Shown here piece after piece: positions 49,476-58,640 of a DNA stretch of 64,000 nucleotides (position 1 is its first letter; every line of letters starts with the position of its first letter). The notes below the pieces were generated by a model. The model did not search any database, was not told the DNA's origin, and was given only the letters and a program-made list of their open reading frames with translations. The DNA lies in contig CAWJLP010000021.1 in the NCBI GenBank assembly GCA_963843745.1, positions 310,001 to 374,000 on the forward strand. Direction: 5' to 3'. Both the position numbers and the translations under genes were made by a program. Origin of the DNA: Trebonia sp963843745 (lineage in GTDB: Bacteria > Actinomycetota > Actinomycetes > Streptosporangiales > Streptosporangiaceae).

Positions 49476-50403
49476 CATCGTCATCTTCGGCGGGCACGCG
49501 CACCCGGAACTGGCGGACGAGATCTGCGCGGATCTCGGCGTGCCGCGCAGTCCGGTGCGCACCACCCGGTTCGCCAACGACTGCCTCCAGGTGCAGTTGC
49601 AGGCGAACTGCCGGGAACGTGACGTGTACCTGATCCAGCCGCTGGTGCCGCCGGTGCAGGAGAACCTGGTCGAGCTGCTGCTGATGGCCGACGCGGCCAG
49701 GGGCGCCTCGGCCGCCCGGGTGACGGCGGTGATGTCGCACTACGCGTACGCTCGCTCGGACAAGAAGGATGCCCCGCGCATCTCGATCGCCGGCCGGCTG
49801 GTCGCGGACCTGCTCGTCACCGCGGGCGTCAACCGGGTGCTTACGCTCACCCTGCACTCGCAGGAGGTGCACGGGTTCTTCTCTGTCCCGGTGGATCATC
49901 TGCACGCGCTGCGGGAACTCGCCGACCACTTCCGCGAGCGCGACCTGTCCCGCACCGTGGTGGTGTCGCCCGACCTGGGCTACGCCAAGAGCGCGGCCGC
50001 GTTCGCGCGGCGGCTCGGGCTACCGGTCGCGGCCGCCGCGAAGGAGCGGATCAGCGACGACAAGGTCTCGATCTCCGCCATCATCGGCGATGTGGCGGAC
50101 CGGGACGTGATCATCGTGGACGACGAGATCGCTCGCGGCACGACCGTGCTCGAGCTGCTCTCGGTGCTGCGGAGGCATGAGGTCAGGTCGATCTGCGTGG
50201 CGTGCACGCACGGCCTGTTCGCCGATGGCGCGCTGGAGAAGCTGGCGGCCACCGAGGATGTGACCGAGATCGTCAGCACGAACTCGGTGCCGATGCCGGT
50301 GTCGCACCCGAAGCTCACCGTGCTGTCGGTCGCGCCGGCGCTGGCCGAGGCCATCCGCCGGACGCACGACGGCGAATCCGTGAGCGTGCTGTTCCAGCAG
50401 TGA
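49465..50403 (+). CDS. prs: Ribose-phosphate pyrophosphokinase (PRPP synthase)
   Basis: The 312-residue enzyme makes PRPP from ribose-5-phosphate and ATP. Landmarks are FGGHAHPELADEICADLG, DVYLIQPLVPPVQENLVELLLMADAARGASAARVTAVMSHYAYARSDKKD (catalytic flexible loop), LTLHSQEVHGFF and the PRPP loop VDDEIARGTTVLELL. The GTG start lies behind GGAGGAG inside the adk gene. Sequence details (GGHAHPEL instead of SGxxNxxL) differ from housekeeping Prs, so it may be a paralogue serving a secondary pathway. Confidence 0.9.
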   Translation: MDADIVIFGGHAHPELADEICADLGVPRSPVRTTRFANDCLQVQLQANCRERDVYLIQPLVPPVQENLVELLLMADAARGASAARVTAVMSHYAYARSDKKDAPRISIAGRLVADLLVTAGVNRVLTLTLHSQEVHGFFSVPVDHLHALRELADHFRERDLSRTVVVSPDLGYAKSAAAFARRLGLPVAAAAKERISDDKVSISAIIGDVADRDVIIVDDEIARGTTVLELLSVLRRHEVRSICVACTHGLFADGALEKLAATEDVTEIVSTNSVPMPVSHPKLTVLSVAPALAEAIRRTHDGESVSVLFQQ

Positions 50404-50517
50404 CCCCGGCAACGGCGCGGAGGCGCAGGCTGGTCGTCAGCCTGCACCACCGCGGAACCTGGCCTGAGCTCGGCCTGGGCCTCAGCCTGGGCGTCGGCCT
50501 CGGCCTCGGCCTCGGCC

Positions 50518-51447
50518 TCAGCCGAAGCGGTTCGGGCCCCGGGTGCCCTCGAGCAGCGTGAGGACCAGCAGCCAGATCCCGCCGATGAACGGCACGAACA
50601 CGATGAAGTACCAGAACCCGGACTTGTCCTGGTCGTGCAGGCGGCGAACGGTCAGCGAGATGCTGATCAGGAACGCTGCGATCGCGGCGACCACGTAGAG
50701 CAGGACGGAGATGGCCGGAACGTGGATCGCGTTGAAGATCAGGGCGAGGATCAGCACGGCGATCCAGGCGACTAGCTCGAACGCGGCGAACCACCAGTAC
50801 GCGGAGCGCGACGCGCGGCCCGTGTAGGTGAACGCGTTGCGGATCCCCAGGTCGACCGCCTCGCGGAAGCCCACCGGGCCGCCCTGCAGGTAGCCCTGCG
50901 GGCCGGCGGGCGGGTAGCCGCCCTGCTGGCCGTACCCGGGCTGCTGGCCGTAGCCGCCCTGCTGGCCGTAGCCGTCCTGCTGGCCGTAGCCAGCCTGAGG
51001 AGCGTAACCGGTCTGCGGCTGGTAGCCGCCCTGGGGCGTGTAGCTGGGCTGCGGCTGGTAGCCGCCCTGGGACTGGCCGTACCCGCCGCCCTGCTGGGGC
51101 TGGCCGTAGCCGCCGCCCTGGCCGTAGCCGCCCTGGGACTGGCCATACCCGCCGCCCTGGCCGTAACCGCCGCCCTGCGGCTGGCCGTAACCGCCGCCCT
51201 GCGACTGGCCCTGCTCGCCGTAGCCACCGCCCTGGCCGTAGCCACCGCCCTGGTCATAACCGCCGCCTTGGTCGTAACCGCCGCCCTGGCCGTAGCCGCC
51301 CTGGGAGGAGCCGCCCTGGGAGGAACTGGACTGACCGTAACCGTTCTGGCCGGCGCCCCCGCCTTGGTTCCACGGGTCCTGGCTGGCGCCCCCGTCTTGG
51401 GCCCACGGATCCTGGCCTGCACCGTACGGGCTCTGGGGTGTACTCAC
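50518..51447 (-). CDS. DUF805 membrane protein with Gly/Tyr/Gln-repeat N-terminus
   Basis: The 309-residue protein starts with GTG behind GGAGGT. Residues about 15-190 are low-complexity repeats (GYGQGGGYDQGG, GYGQQ, GYQPQ). The C-terminal 115 residues are a DUF805 domain: GFREAVDLGIRNAFTYTGRASRSAYWWFAAFELVAW, two further helices and SLTVRRLHDQDKSGFWYFIVFVPFIGGIWLLVLTLLEGTRGPNRFG. DUF805 proteins are inner-membrane proteins of unknown function. The repeat tail is cytosolic by topology and has the composition of condensate-forming sequences. Confidence 0.88.
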   Translation of the reverse strand: MSTPQSPYGAGQDPWAQDGGASQDPWNQGGGAGQNGYGQSSSSQGGSSQGGYGQGGGYDQGGGYDQGGGYGQGGGYGEQGQSQGGGYGQPQGGGYGQGGGYGQSQGGYGQGGGYGQPQQGGGYGQSQGGYQPQPSYTPQGGYQPQTGYAPQAGYGQQDGYGQQGGYGQQPGYGQQGGYPPAGPQGYLQGGPVGFREAVDLGIRNAFTYTGRASRSAYWWFAAFELVAWIAVLILALIFNAIHVPAISVLLYVVAAIAAFLISISLTVRRLHDQDKSGFWYFIVFVPFIGGIWLLVLTLLEGTRGPNRFG

Positions 51448-51696
51448 GTCTTACCTCCGAATCCCCGTTTCGGGGTTCCATGTGCGAACGGAGCGATTTT
51501 CCAGCGGTTTACCGAGTGCGCGCAGCTAAATGCCGTCATTGGTGCGGATAAATACCTTAATTGGTACCTGTGGGACGCGCGGGACAACCAATGCGATGGT
51601 GATCGGGCCCGGGACCGTAGTGCCGGCCCCGCCCGTGCTCCGCGGCGGCGATTCGCCTACCATACCGACCTGGAAGCTGGAAGGAATGGGGACGCG

Positions 51697-52125
51697 ATGA
51701 CCGACGACCTCTGGCACCGCCCGCTGAAGCATATCCGCGACGGTGCGCTGGGCAGCGACACGGGCCAGACGACCGGGATGACCCGCTGGGAGGCGATCTC
51801 GGGCAAGACCGCCGGCGCGGAGAAGCTGTGGATGGGGCAGACGCACGTTGCCCCGGGCGTTAAGTCCGGCGACCACCACCACGGCGAGGCGGAGACGGCG
51901 ATCTACGTCGTCTCCGGGACTCCGGCGTTCGTGTTCGCCGAGGGTGACAAGGAAGTGCGGCTAGAAACCCAGCCGGGCGACTACATCTTCGTCCCGCCGT
52001 ACGTGCCGCACCGCGAGGAGAACCCGGGCGCGGAGGAGGCCGTGGTCGTGATCGCCCGCAGCAGCCAGGAAGGGATCGTCGTCAACCTGGAAAGCCTCTG
52101 GCCGGACACCCCGCCGGGCCGGTGA
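51697..52125 (+). CDS. Cupin-domain protein
   Basis: The 142-residue protein has motif 1 (VAPGVKSGDHHHGEAETAIYVVSGTPAFVF) with a His-rich metal site and motif 2 (TQPGDYIFVPPYVPHREENPG). It begins at ATG with GGAAGG upstream. The 250 bp before it, back to the divergent DUF805 gene, include the hairpin CCCCG-ttt-CGGGG at 51458 and no other gene. It overlaps the MOSC fusion gene by four bases, so both are cotranslated. Confidence 0.88.
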   Translation: MTDDLWHRPLKHIRDGALGSDTGQTTGMTRWEAISGKTAGAEKLWMGQTHVAPGVKSGDHHHGEAETAIYVVSGTPAFVFAEGDKEVRLETQPGDYIFVPPYVPHREENPGAEEAVVVIARSSQEGIVVNLESLWPDTPPGR

Positions 52126-53849
52126 CCGTCTCCGTGCCGGCCCTCGTGTCCGTCAACGTCGGGCTGCCGAAGGACGTCCCGTGGCAGGGCAAGACGGTGC
52201 ACACCGGGATCTGGAAGAGCCCGGTGGCCGGCCCGGTGATGGTGCGGCGGCTGAATATCGACGGAGACGGGCAGGGGGATCTGGCCGGTCACGGCGGTGA
52301 GCAGCGGGCGGTGTTCGTCTACCAGCTCGATTCGTACCGGCACTGGGAGCGGTACTTCGGGCGCGACGACTTCGTTTACGGGATGTTCGGGGAGAACCTG
52401 ACCGTCGACGGGCTGCCCGATGACGAGGTGTGCATCGGCGACCGGTACCGGATCGGCGAGGCGGAGTTCGAGGTCACGCAGCCGCGGGTGACCTGTTACC
52501 GGGTGGGGATGCGGGTGGGCGAGCCGCAGCTGCCGGCGCTGCTGGTGTCTCATCACCGGCCCGGCTTTTACCTGCGGGTGCTCACCGAGGGACGCATCGC
52601 GGCCGGCGATCAGATCGCCAAGATCAGCACCGGGCCGGAGGCGCTGTCGGTGGCGGACACCGACGCGCTGCTGTACCTGCCCGGCCCGGACACCGACAAG
52701 CTGCGCGCCGCGCTGCGGATCGGCGCGCTCAGCCCGGGCTGGCAGGGCTCGTTCCGCGACCTGCTCGCCGCTCCCGCTCCGGAGGCGGGTCCTGCGTGGC
52801 CGGGGTTCCGGGAACTGCGGGTCGCCAAGATCGTGCACGAGGACGCGGCGGTGTGCTCGGTCTACCTGGCGGCCGGCGAGGGCGCCGCGCTGCCGGCCGC
52901 GCGGGCCGGGCAGTACCTGACGGTCCGGGTCACCGGCGCCGCGCAGCCGGTCCCGGTGCGCTCCTATTCGCTGTCGTCGGCGCCGGGCGCCAGCACGTAC
53001 CGGATCAGCGTCAAACGGGAGCCGCATGGCGTGGCCAGCGGCTGGCTGCACCAGCACCTGGAGCCCGGCGCGCTGCTGGAGGTGGCCGCGCCGCGCGGCG
53101 AGTTCACCCTCGACGACGGCACCGGCCCGGTGCTGCTGATCTCCGCGGGCATCGGGGTCACCCCGGTGCTGTCCATGCTGTACCAGCTCGCCGCCGGCAG
53201 CGAGCGGGAGGTGTGGTGGCTGTACGGGGCGCGCGGACCTGCCGAGCACCCGTTCGCCCAGGAGGCGCACGCCCTGCTCGCCTCCCTGCCGCACGCCCGT
53301 GAGCACATCTTCTACAGCGCGGCCACGCCGGCCGAGCGCCACCGGGCGCACGCCGCCTCCGGCCGGATCACTAGGGAGGGGCTCGCCAGGCTGCGCATCC
53401 CGGCCGCCGCGGCGGCCGCCTATATCTGCGGGCCGGCGTCGTTCATGACCGGCATGCGCGACGCGCTGACCGCGCTCGGCACGGCCCCCGCGCGGATCTT
53501 CACCGAGCTGTTCGGCGCGCTGGACGCCATCAACCCCGGGCTCACCGCGCAGCACCACCCGCCGCCGCACCAGCCGCCGGGGCCGCCGGGCACCGGGCCG
53601 CAGGTCACCTTCGCCCGCAGCGGCATCACCACGGCGTTCGGTGACGCCTGGCGCAGCGTGCTGGACCTCGCCGACGCCTGCGACGTCCCCACCCGGTGGA
53701 GCTGCCGCACCGGCGTCTGCCACACCTGCGTCACGCCCCTGCTCTCCGGCGGCATCCACTACCACCCCGACCCCCTCGAACCCCCGCCCGACGGGCAGAT
53801 CCTCATCTGCTGCGCCCAGCCCGCCACCGACCTCGTCCTGGACATGTAG
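52122..53849 (+). CDS. MOSC domain fused to an FNR-type reductase with C-terminal 2Fe-2S ferredoxin
   Basis: The 575-residue protein has three modules. Residues 1-165 form a YiiM-like MOSC domain (GDLAGHGGEQRAVFVYQLDSYRHW, GENLTVDGL, conserved Cys125 in QPRVTCYRVGMR), with a helical tail to about 215. Residues 230-480 form a ferredoxin-reductase unit: flavin motif RSYSLSSAP at 280-288, then GIGVTPVLSMLYQL and YICGPASFMTGMRDAL. The last about 85 residues are a plant-type ferredoxin with cysteines near 528, 533, 536 and 563 (CRTGVCHTC...CC). Such fusions deliver NAD(P)H electrons to the MOSC site, likely reducing N-hydroxylated or S-oxygenated compounds. Confidence 0.92.
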   Translation: MTVSVPALVSVNVGLPKDVPWQGKTVHTGIWKSPVAGPVMVRRLNIDGDGQGDLAGHGGEQRAVFVYQLDSYRHWERYFGRDDFVYGMFGENLTVDGLPDDEVCIGDRYRIGEAEFEVTQPRVTCYRVGMRVGEPQLPALLVSHHRPGFYLRVLTEGRIAAGDQIAKISTGPEALSVADTDALLYLPGPDTDKLRAALRIGALSPGWQGSFRDLLAAPAPEAGPAWPGFRELRVAKIVHEDAAVCSVYLAAGEGAALPAARAGQYLTVRVTGAAQPVPVRSYSLSSAPGASTYRISVKREPHGVASGWLHQHLEPGALLEVAAPRGEFTLDDGTGPVLLISAGIGVTPVLSMLYQLAAGSEREVWWLYGARGPAEHPFAQEAHALLASLPHAREHIFYSAATPAERHRAHAASGRITREGLARLRIPAAAAAAYICGPASFMTGMRDALTALGTAPARIFTELFGALDAINPGLTAQHHPPPHQPPGPPGTGPQVTFARSGITTAFGDAWRSVLDLADACDVPTRWSCRTGVCHTCVTPLLSGGIHYHPDPLEPPPDGQILICCAQPATDLVLDM

Positions 53850-53885
53850 CCCAGCCGGTTTGTCCTGTTTTCTGCTGTCCTAGCG

Positions 53886-54168
53886 CAATGCCGCTTAGCC
53901 AAGTTTGAGCTTGGCCGGTTCGGTGCCTTTGCGAGCGGAGACAGGTGTCGCGGGCACCGTGCCGGAGGTGGCCTTATCCGTTCGCGAAGATAGTGGATAG
54001 AAAGGGCCCTCAGAGGGGCCCTGAGGATCCACTATCTTCGCCAGCGGCCGAGGCGCCGCAGCGGCCAGCGCGGAAGGGGCGACAGGGACGGAAGACCGGC
54101 CTGTCCTGCCGGGCCCGGCGCGGGAGCCCATCTCCGCCAGGCTGACTACTGCTGGCTAAGCGGCATTG
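53886..54168. mobile_element. 283-bp element bounded by 16-bp inverted repeats (MITE-like or giant hairpin)
   Basis: CAATGCCGCTTAGCCA (53886-53901) and its exact complement (54153-54168) bound the element; GC just outside both ends extends the match. Near its centre a second perfect repeat GCGAAGATAGTGGAT (53984-53998) / ATCCACTATCTTCGC (54027-54041) encloses CCTCAG/CTGAGG. There is no coding gene inside and no clear target duplication outside. It occupies most of the 452-bp spacer between the MOSC fusion and the next gene. Confidence 0.6.
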
Positions 54169-54301
54169 TGCCCTGACGACAGAAGTCGGGACAAAGGCTC
54201 AGCCTTCCGTTCGAGGCCATAGCTGGCCCTCGCTGTCCGCCGCGTCCAGGCTGTCCGGCAGGCGATTGAGCGTTCGCTTGATCCGCGGGTATGTTGGCGC
54301 G

Positions 54302-54868
54302 GTGGTACCTGAGGTCTACCGGGAGCTTTTCGCGGCGGTCGCCGCGACCGCAGGCTCGCTGACCGGCCTGCTGTTCGTCGCGTTGTCCGTTACGGGCCGG
54401 GCCCGGGCCGTCGGCCCCTCCGCCATTCAGCAAGTCCGGGCGGCCGCGGCCTTGCTGGCGTTCACGAATGCCATGGCGGTCTCACTGTTCAGCCTGGTGC
54501 CCGGCACCAACCCTGGGTACCCGGCGGTCGTGCTGGGCGTCATCGGGCTCTTGTTCACCGCCGCGGGGGTCCGGACCATCCTGTCCAGCCAGGCCACGGC
54601 GCCGCAGCAACGGCAGCAACTGGGGCTGGTCATCTTGCTCCTGCTGATCTTCGGCACAGAGTTGACCTGCGGCATTGCGGTGCTCGCCGACGCGCGCCTC
54701 AACACGGCCGTGCAGATAATCTGCTACGCCCTGATCGCGTCGGTGCTTGCCGGAATCGCGCGAGCCTGGGAACTCGTCGGCGAAAGGGACACGGGCCTCT
54801 GGGCCTCGCTCTCCGTGCTGGCCGGCCGTACGCGAGGCCTGGACGACGGCTCTGACGGACCCAGCTAG
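54302..54868 (+). CDS. Four-helix membrane protein, function unknown
   Basis: The roughly 188-residue protein starts at GTG (VVPEVYRELFAAVAATAGSLTGLLFVALSV). Four hydrophobic helices are visible, including VVLGVIGLLFTAAGVRTIL, LGLVILLLLIFGTELTCGIAVLA and IICYALIASVLAGIARAWELVGER. The VYRELFAAVAATAGSLTGLLFVALSV opening recurs in uncharacterised actinobacterial membrane proteins. The start is uncertain because the frame opens 36 bp earlier. Its stop codon sits inside a TAGG-CCTA palindrome that may control the next operon. Confidence 0.7.
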   Translation: MVPEVYRELFAAVAATAGSLTGLLFVALSVTGRARAVGPSAIQQVRAAAALLAFTNAMAVSLFSLVPGTNPGYPAVVLGVIGLLFTAAGVRTILSSQATAPQQRQQLGLVILLLLIFGTELTCGIAVLADARLNTAVQIICYALIASVLAGIARAWELVGERDTGLWASLSVLAGRTRGLDDGSDGPS

Positions 54869-54878
54869 GTAATTCCTA
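54866..54878. promoter_or_regulatory. TAGG-N5-CCTA imperfect palindrome before the organosulfur-type operon
   Basis: TAGGTAATTCCTA is followed within 20 bp by an AT-rich stretch (CTTTTATATATTTTAG) rare in this genome. Its position about 215 bp upstream of the substrate-binding protein suggests an operator/promoter region. The regulator is not in the window. Confidence 0.4.
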
Positions 54879-55091
54879 CTCGACCGATCGCTTTTATATA
54901 TTTTAGCCTGACAGGACCGGATGGCGCGGCCGAGCCATCCCGGTCCGCATCGCCGCCGCGCGCGCTGGAGCCGCGGCGCAAGCTATCGCGGTCTTGCCCT
55001 GTCCGCCTGTCCCGTCAGCCCCTCCGTCGCACCGCGACGGCGGCCGACCCCGCACGTACGCCCGCGTACGTCCCACCACGGGAGCAGTCCA

Positions 55092-56690
55092 ATGTCGTTT
55101 CGTCGCCTCCGCCCGCGCGGTCCTTTCCGGCCGCGCCTGACTTACCGCAGCGCGGCGGCGGCCGCCGCCGCTGTCGTCGCGATCTCGGCACTGGCCGCCT
55201 GCGGCAGCGCCGCCGGCGGATCCTCGGGTTCCGGCTCATCCGCCGGCGGCGCAGGCGCCAGCGGCACGCTGAACTGGGAGTGGCAGCTCCCGACCTCCTG
55301 GGACCCCGTCACGTCGAGCGCCGGCTGGGACATGCACGTCCTCGGGCTCGTGTACGCGTCGCTCACCACCCTCAACGCCGTCGGGGATGTCGGGCCTGGC
55401 CTGGCGTCGTCGTGGACGTACGCGGCCGACGGCAAGAGCGTCATCTTCCAGCTCCGCCCGGGCCTGACGTTCTCCGACGGGACGCCGCTGAACGCGCAGG
55501 CCGTCAAGGAGAACATCGACCGCGGTCAGACCCAGGGCAACTCGACCGTATCGTCCGAGCTGTCGGTCGTCTCCAAGGTGGTGGTCAACAGCCCGACGAG
55601 CTTCACGCTCGACCTGACTCAGGTCGATTACCAGGTGCCCGACCTGCTCGCGGGCAAGGACGGAATGATGGTCAGCCCGGCGGCCTTCAAGCACGTCAGC
55701 TCCATCCCCACCCAGCCCGTGGGCGCCGGCCCGTTCAAGCTGACCAGTTACGTTCCCGACTCGCACGCGGACCTGGTGCGGAATCCTGGCTACTGGGGCG
55801 CCAGCCAGATCCACATCCAGAACTTCACCGTGCAGGACATCACCCAGCCCGAGCAGATCCTGGCCGCGCTGCAGTCGGGCCAGGTCAACGTGGCTTACAT
55901 CGCGGGCAGCCAGGTCGCGTCGGCGAAGGCGGCCGGGTTCAAGATCGCCGTGATCCCGTCCGAGGTCGTCAACGAGCTCGACATCCAGACGGCGACCGCC
56001 CCGTTCAACAACCCGAACGTGGTGAAGGCGATCAACTACGCGATCAACCGGCAGGCGATCCTCCAGGTCCAGGCGGCCGGCTACGGGTCGGTGGCCTACC
56101 AGCCGTTCCCGCAGGGATTCGTCGGGTACAGCGCCAAGCTCGCCAACCTGTACCCCTACAACCCCGCTCTCGCCAAGCAGCTGCTCGCGCAGGCCGGGTA
56201 CCCGCACGGCCTCAAGATCACCCTGAGCACGACCAGCACGACGAACTCGCTCGCCGAGCAGATTCAGGGTCAGCTCGCCGAGGCCGGCATCACGGCCACC
56301 ATCAACGACATCCCGGCTGACACCGAGACACAGCAGCTCTACCTCAACAAGAGCATCCCGCTCGCGGTGGACGGGACGGCAGGGCGGATGTCCCCGGTGG
56401 AGATGCTCGACGTCCTGTACAGCCAGCAGGGCCTGATGAACGTGAACGGCAAGACGTCGACCACCCCGGCCGAAGTCAGCGCGGCGCTGGCCAAGGCGCT
56501 CACCGTCCCGCTGGACTCCCCGGATTACCCCAGCACGCTGCAGAACGCCGTGGAGGTCTCCGTCTTCAACGAGCCGACCCACATCTGGCTGTACACCAAC
56601 CCGCGCATCCTCGCCTACAGCACGACGGTGACCGGCATTCCGCAGGACCTGGTGCAGCAGCGCTGGGAAGGCGTCCGGGTGGCGGGCTGA
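55092..56690 (+). CDS. ABC transporter substrate-binding lipoprotein, family 5 (peptide/nickel type)
   Basis: The 532-residue lipoprotein has signal AAAAAAAVVAISALAAC and a Gly/Ser spacer. The family 5 fold follows: TLNWEWQLPTSWDPVTSSAGWDMHVLGLVYASL, GLASSWTYAADGKSVIFQLRPGLTFSDGTPLNAQAVKENIDR and NPNVVKAINYAINRQAI. The ATG has GGAG seven bases upstream. As the first gene of the operon with two flavin monooxygenases it probably binds an organosulfur compound or peptide rather than nickel. Confidence 0.92.
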   Translation: MSFRRLRPRGPFRPRLTYRSAAAAAAAVVAISALAACGSAAGGSSGSGSSAGGAGASGTLNWEWQLPTSWDPVTSSAGWDMHVLGLVYASLTTLNAVGDVGPGLASSWTYAADGKSVIFQLRPGLTFSDGTPLNAQAVKENIDRGQTQGNSTVSSELSVVSKVVVNSPTSFTLDLTQVDYQVPDLLAGKDGMMVSPAAFKHVSSIPTQPVGAGPFKLTSYVPDSHADLVRNPGYWGASQIHIQNFTVQDITQPEQILAALQSGQVNVAYIAGSQVASAKAAGFKIAVIPSEVVNELDIQTATAPFNNPNVVKAINYAINRQAILQVQAAGYGSVAYQPFPQGFVGYSAKLANLYPYNPALAKQLLAQAGYPHGLKITLSTTSTTNSLAEQIQGQLAEAGITATINDIPADTETQQLYLNKSIPLAVDGTAGRMSPVEMLDVLYSQQGLMNVNGKTSTTPAEVSAALAKALTVPLDSPDYPSTLQNAVEVSVFNEPTHIWLYTNPRILAYSTTVTGIPQDLVQQRWEGVRVAG

Positions 56691-56694
56691 CCCG

Positions 56695-57717
56695 ATGGCA
56701 GTCGCGGAACTGACAACCGCCGGCGGCGCCCTCGCGGCGCCCCGGCGGCGCCGGACACGGGCCGCCGCGTCACGGATCGCCGGCGGCCTCGCCGTGCTGA
56801 TCACGATCCTGCTGCTCAGCTCGTTCATCACCTACAGCCTCGGCGCGCTGTCCAACAGCAACCCGGCGGCCACGATCCTGGGCCAGGACGCGGCGACGCC
56901 GGCCGCGGTGGCGCACCTGGATCACGTGCTCGGCCTGGACAAGCCGCTTCCCGTCCAGTACGGGAACTGGCTGTCCCAGGCCGTGCGCGGCAACCTCGGA
57001 GTCTCCTACTTCACCCAGATACCGGTGTCGCAGAGCATCGCCCAGCGGCTGCCTGTCGACCTCTCGATCGCCATCGGCGCGATCATCCTGGCGGTCCTGA
57101 TCGGCGGGACCGCCGGGACGGTCGCCGCGGTCCGCCGGGGCGGCTGGGTCGACCGGGGGGTCACGCTCGCGTGCTCGGCGGTGTCGACGCTGCCGGCCTT
57201 CGTGGTCGGAATCATCCTGGTCGTCGCGTTCGCGGTGACCGCGCACGTGCTGCCGGCCAACGGGTACACGGGCCCGAGCGCGGGGATTGGCCCGTGGCTC
57301 GCGCACATCATCCTGCCGAGCCTGGCGCTGGCCCTGCCGGTCGCCGCGGATGTCGCCAGGCAGCTGCGGACCTCGCTGGTCTCCGTGCTCGAGCAGAACT
57401 ACATCACCGGCGCCCGGGTCCGGGGCCTGCCGTACCGCAGGATCCTGATCAGGCACGCGCTGCGCAACGCGGCCGGCCCGGCGCTCACCATCCTCGGCAA
57501 CGATTTCCCGCTCATGCTCGCCGGCGCGGTGGCCGCCGAGGCGGTCTTCTCGCTGCCCGGACTCGGCCAGCTGCTGCTCGAATCCGCGCAGACCAGGGAC
57601 ATCCCCGTGGTCCAGGGCGTGCTGCTCGTGGTGAGCACGTTCGTGATCGTGGTCAACCTCCTGGTGAACACGGCGCTCGGCCTGCTGTACCGGTCGGCCG
57701 ACGGGGTGGGCGTATGA
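56695..57717 (+). CDS. ABC transporter permease (DppB/OppB type)
   Basis: The 340-residue permease has six transmembrane helices. LDHVLGLDKPLPVQYGNWLSQAVRGNLGVSYFTQIPVSQSIAQRLPVDLSIAIGA is the DppB N-terminal pattern. The coupling loop ITGARVRGLPYRRILIRHALRNAAGPALTILG contains the EAA-like motif. It starts 5 bp after the substrate-binding gene and ends in an ATGA overlap with the next permease. Confidence 0.93.
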   Translation: MAVAELTTAGGALAAPRRRRTRAAASRIAGGLAVLITILLLSSFITYSLGALSNSNPAATILGQDAATPAAVAHLDHVLGLDKPLPVQYGNWLSQAVRGNLGVSYFTQIPVSQSIAQRLPVDLSIAIGAIILAVLIGGTAGTVAAVRRGGWVDRGVTLACSAVSTLPAFVVGIILVVAFAVTAHVLPANGYTGPSAGIGPWLAHIILPSLALALPVAADVARQLRTSLVSVLEQNYITGARVRGLPYRRILIRHALRNAAGPALTILGNDFPLMLAGAVAAEAVFSLPGLGQLLLESAQTRDIPVVQGVLLVVSTFVIVVNLLVNTALGLLYRSADGVGV

Positions 57718-58640
57718 CGCGCATGACCAGGCGCACGCCCGGCGGCTCGGTGCTGCGGCTGCCGTCCGCCAGGGTCGCGGTCGCGATCCTGGCCGTCATC
57801 GTGTTCCTGGCGATCTTCGGGTCCACGCTGGCGCCGCAGAGCCCGCTGGCCATCGACGCGGGCGCCCTGTACAAGGGACCGAGCCTGCACCACCTGCTAG
57901 GCACCGACTACCTCGGCAGGGACGTGCTCAGCAGGCTGATGGCAGGCACCCGGCTGTCCGTGCTGACCGCCTTCGAGGCGGTCGGCATCGGGCTGGTCAT
58001 CGGCGCGCCGCTCGGCGTCGCCACGGTCTTCCTCGGCAGGTGGTTCGACTTCAGCGCCAACCGGGTCGCCGACGCGCTGATGACGCTGCCGTCGATCTTC
58101 TTCGCCGTGGCGGTCACCGCCGCGCTCGGCAACGGCCTCGTGCAGGCCATGCTGCCGGTTGGCATCCTGCTTGCCCCGGTGTTCTTCCGGGTCTCCAGGG
58201 CGGCCACCCTCGAGTTCAGCCGCGCCCAGTACGTGGAGGCCGCCGAGCTGCTCGGCGGGTCGAAGCTGCACGTGATCCGGGTGCACGTGCTGCGCAAGGT
58301 GCTGCCGACCATCGCCGTGACCACGGCGGCGGCGGCGGCTGGCGCGCTGCTCGCGGTGTCGTTCCTGACCTTCCTCGGTATCGGGGTGCAGCCGCCAGCC
58401 CCGACGTGGGGCGGCGTGCTCTCGTCCGATCTCGACTACCTGAACCTGGCGCCGTGGGCGCCGTTCATCCCCGGCGCGCTGATCGCGATCACGGTCGGCG
58501 CGCTGAACGCGCTCGCCGACGCCTACCGCGACCGGGCAGGCGCGGGCGACCTGCACTCCCCGGTGGCCGATCCGGTCCTCAAGACGCATTCGACCCTGCA
58601 GGCTCTGGAGGCCGCCGATGACCGGCAAACCGCCGCGTGA
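57714..58640 (+). CDS. ABC transporter permease (DppC/OppC type)
   Basis: The 308-residue second permease has LGTDYLGRDVLSRLMAGTRLSVLTAFEAVGIGLVIGAPLGV, the DppC hallmark, and the coupling loop YVEAAELLGGSKLHVIRVHVLRKVLPTIAV. Six helices are visible. The ATG overlaps the DppB stop. Its 3' end overlaps the following ATPase by 23 bp. Confidence 0.93.
   Translation: MTRMTRRTPGGSVLRLPSARVAVAILAVIVFLAIFGSTLAPQSPLAIDAGALYKGPSLHHLLGTDYLGRDVLSRLMAGTRLSVLTAFEAVGIGLVIGAPLGVATVFLGRWFDFSANRVADALMTLPSIFFAVAVTAALGNGLVQAMLPVGILLAPVFFRVSRAATLEFSRAQYVEAAELLGGSKLHVIRVHVLRKVLPTIAVTTAAAAAGALLAVSFLTFLGIGVQPPAPTWGGVLSSDLDYLNLAPWAPFIPGALIAITVGALNALADAYRDRAGAGDLHSPVADPVLKTHSTLQALEAADDRQTAA

Noticed and set aside
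50474..50520. GGCCTC microsatellite after the PRPP synthase gene as a functional element
   Set aside because: Simple hexanucleotide slippage repeat with no flanking structure; overlaps only the extreme 3' end of the DUF805 gene.
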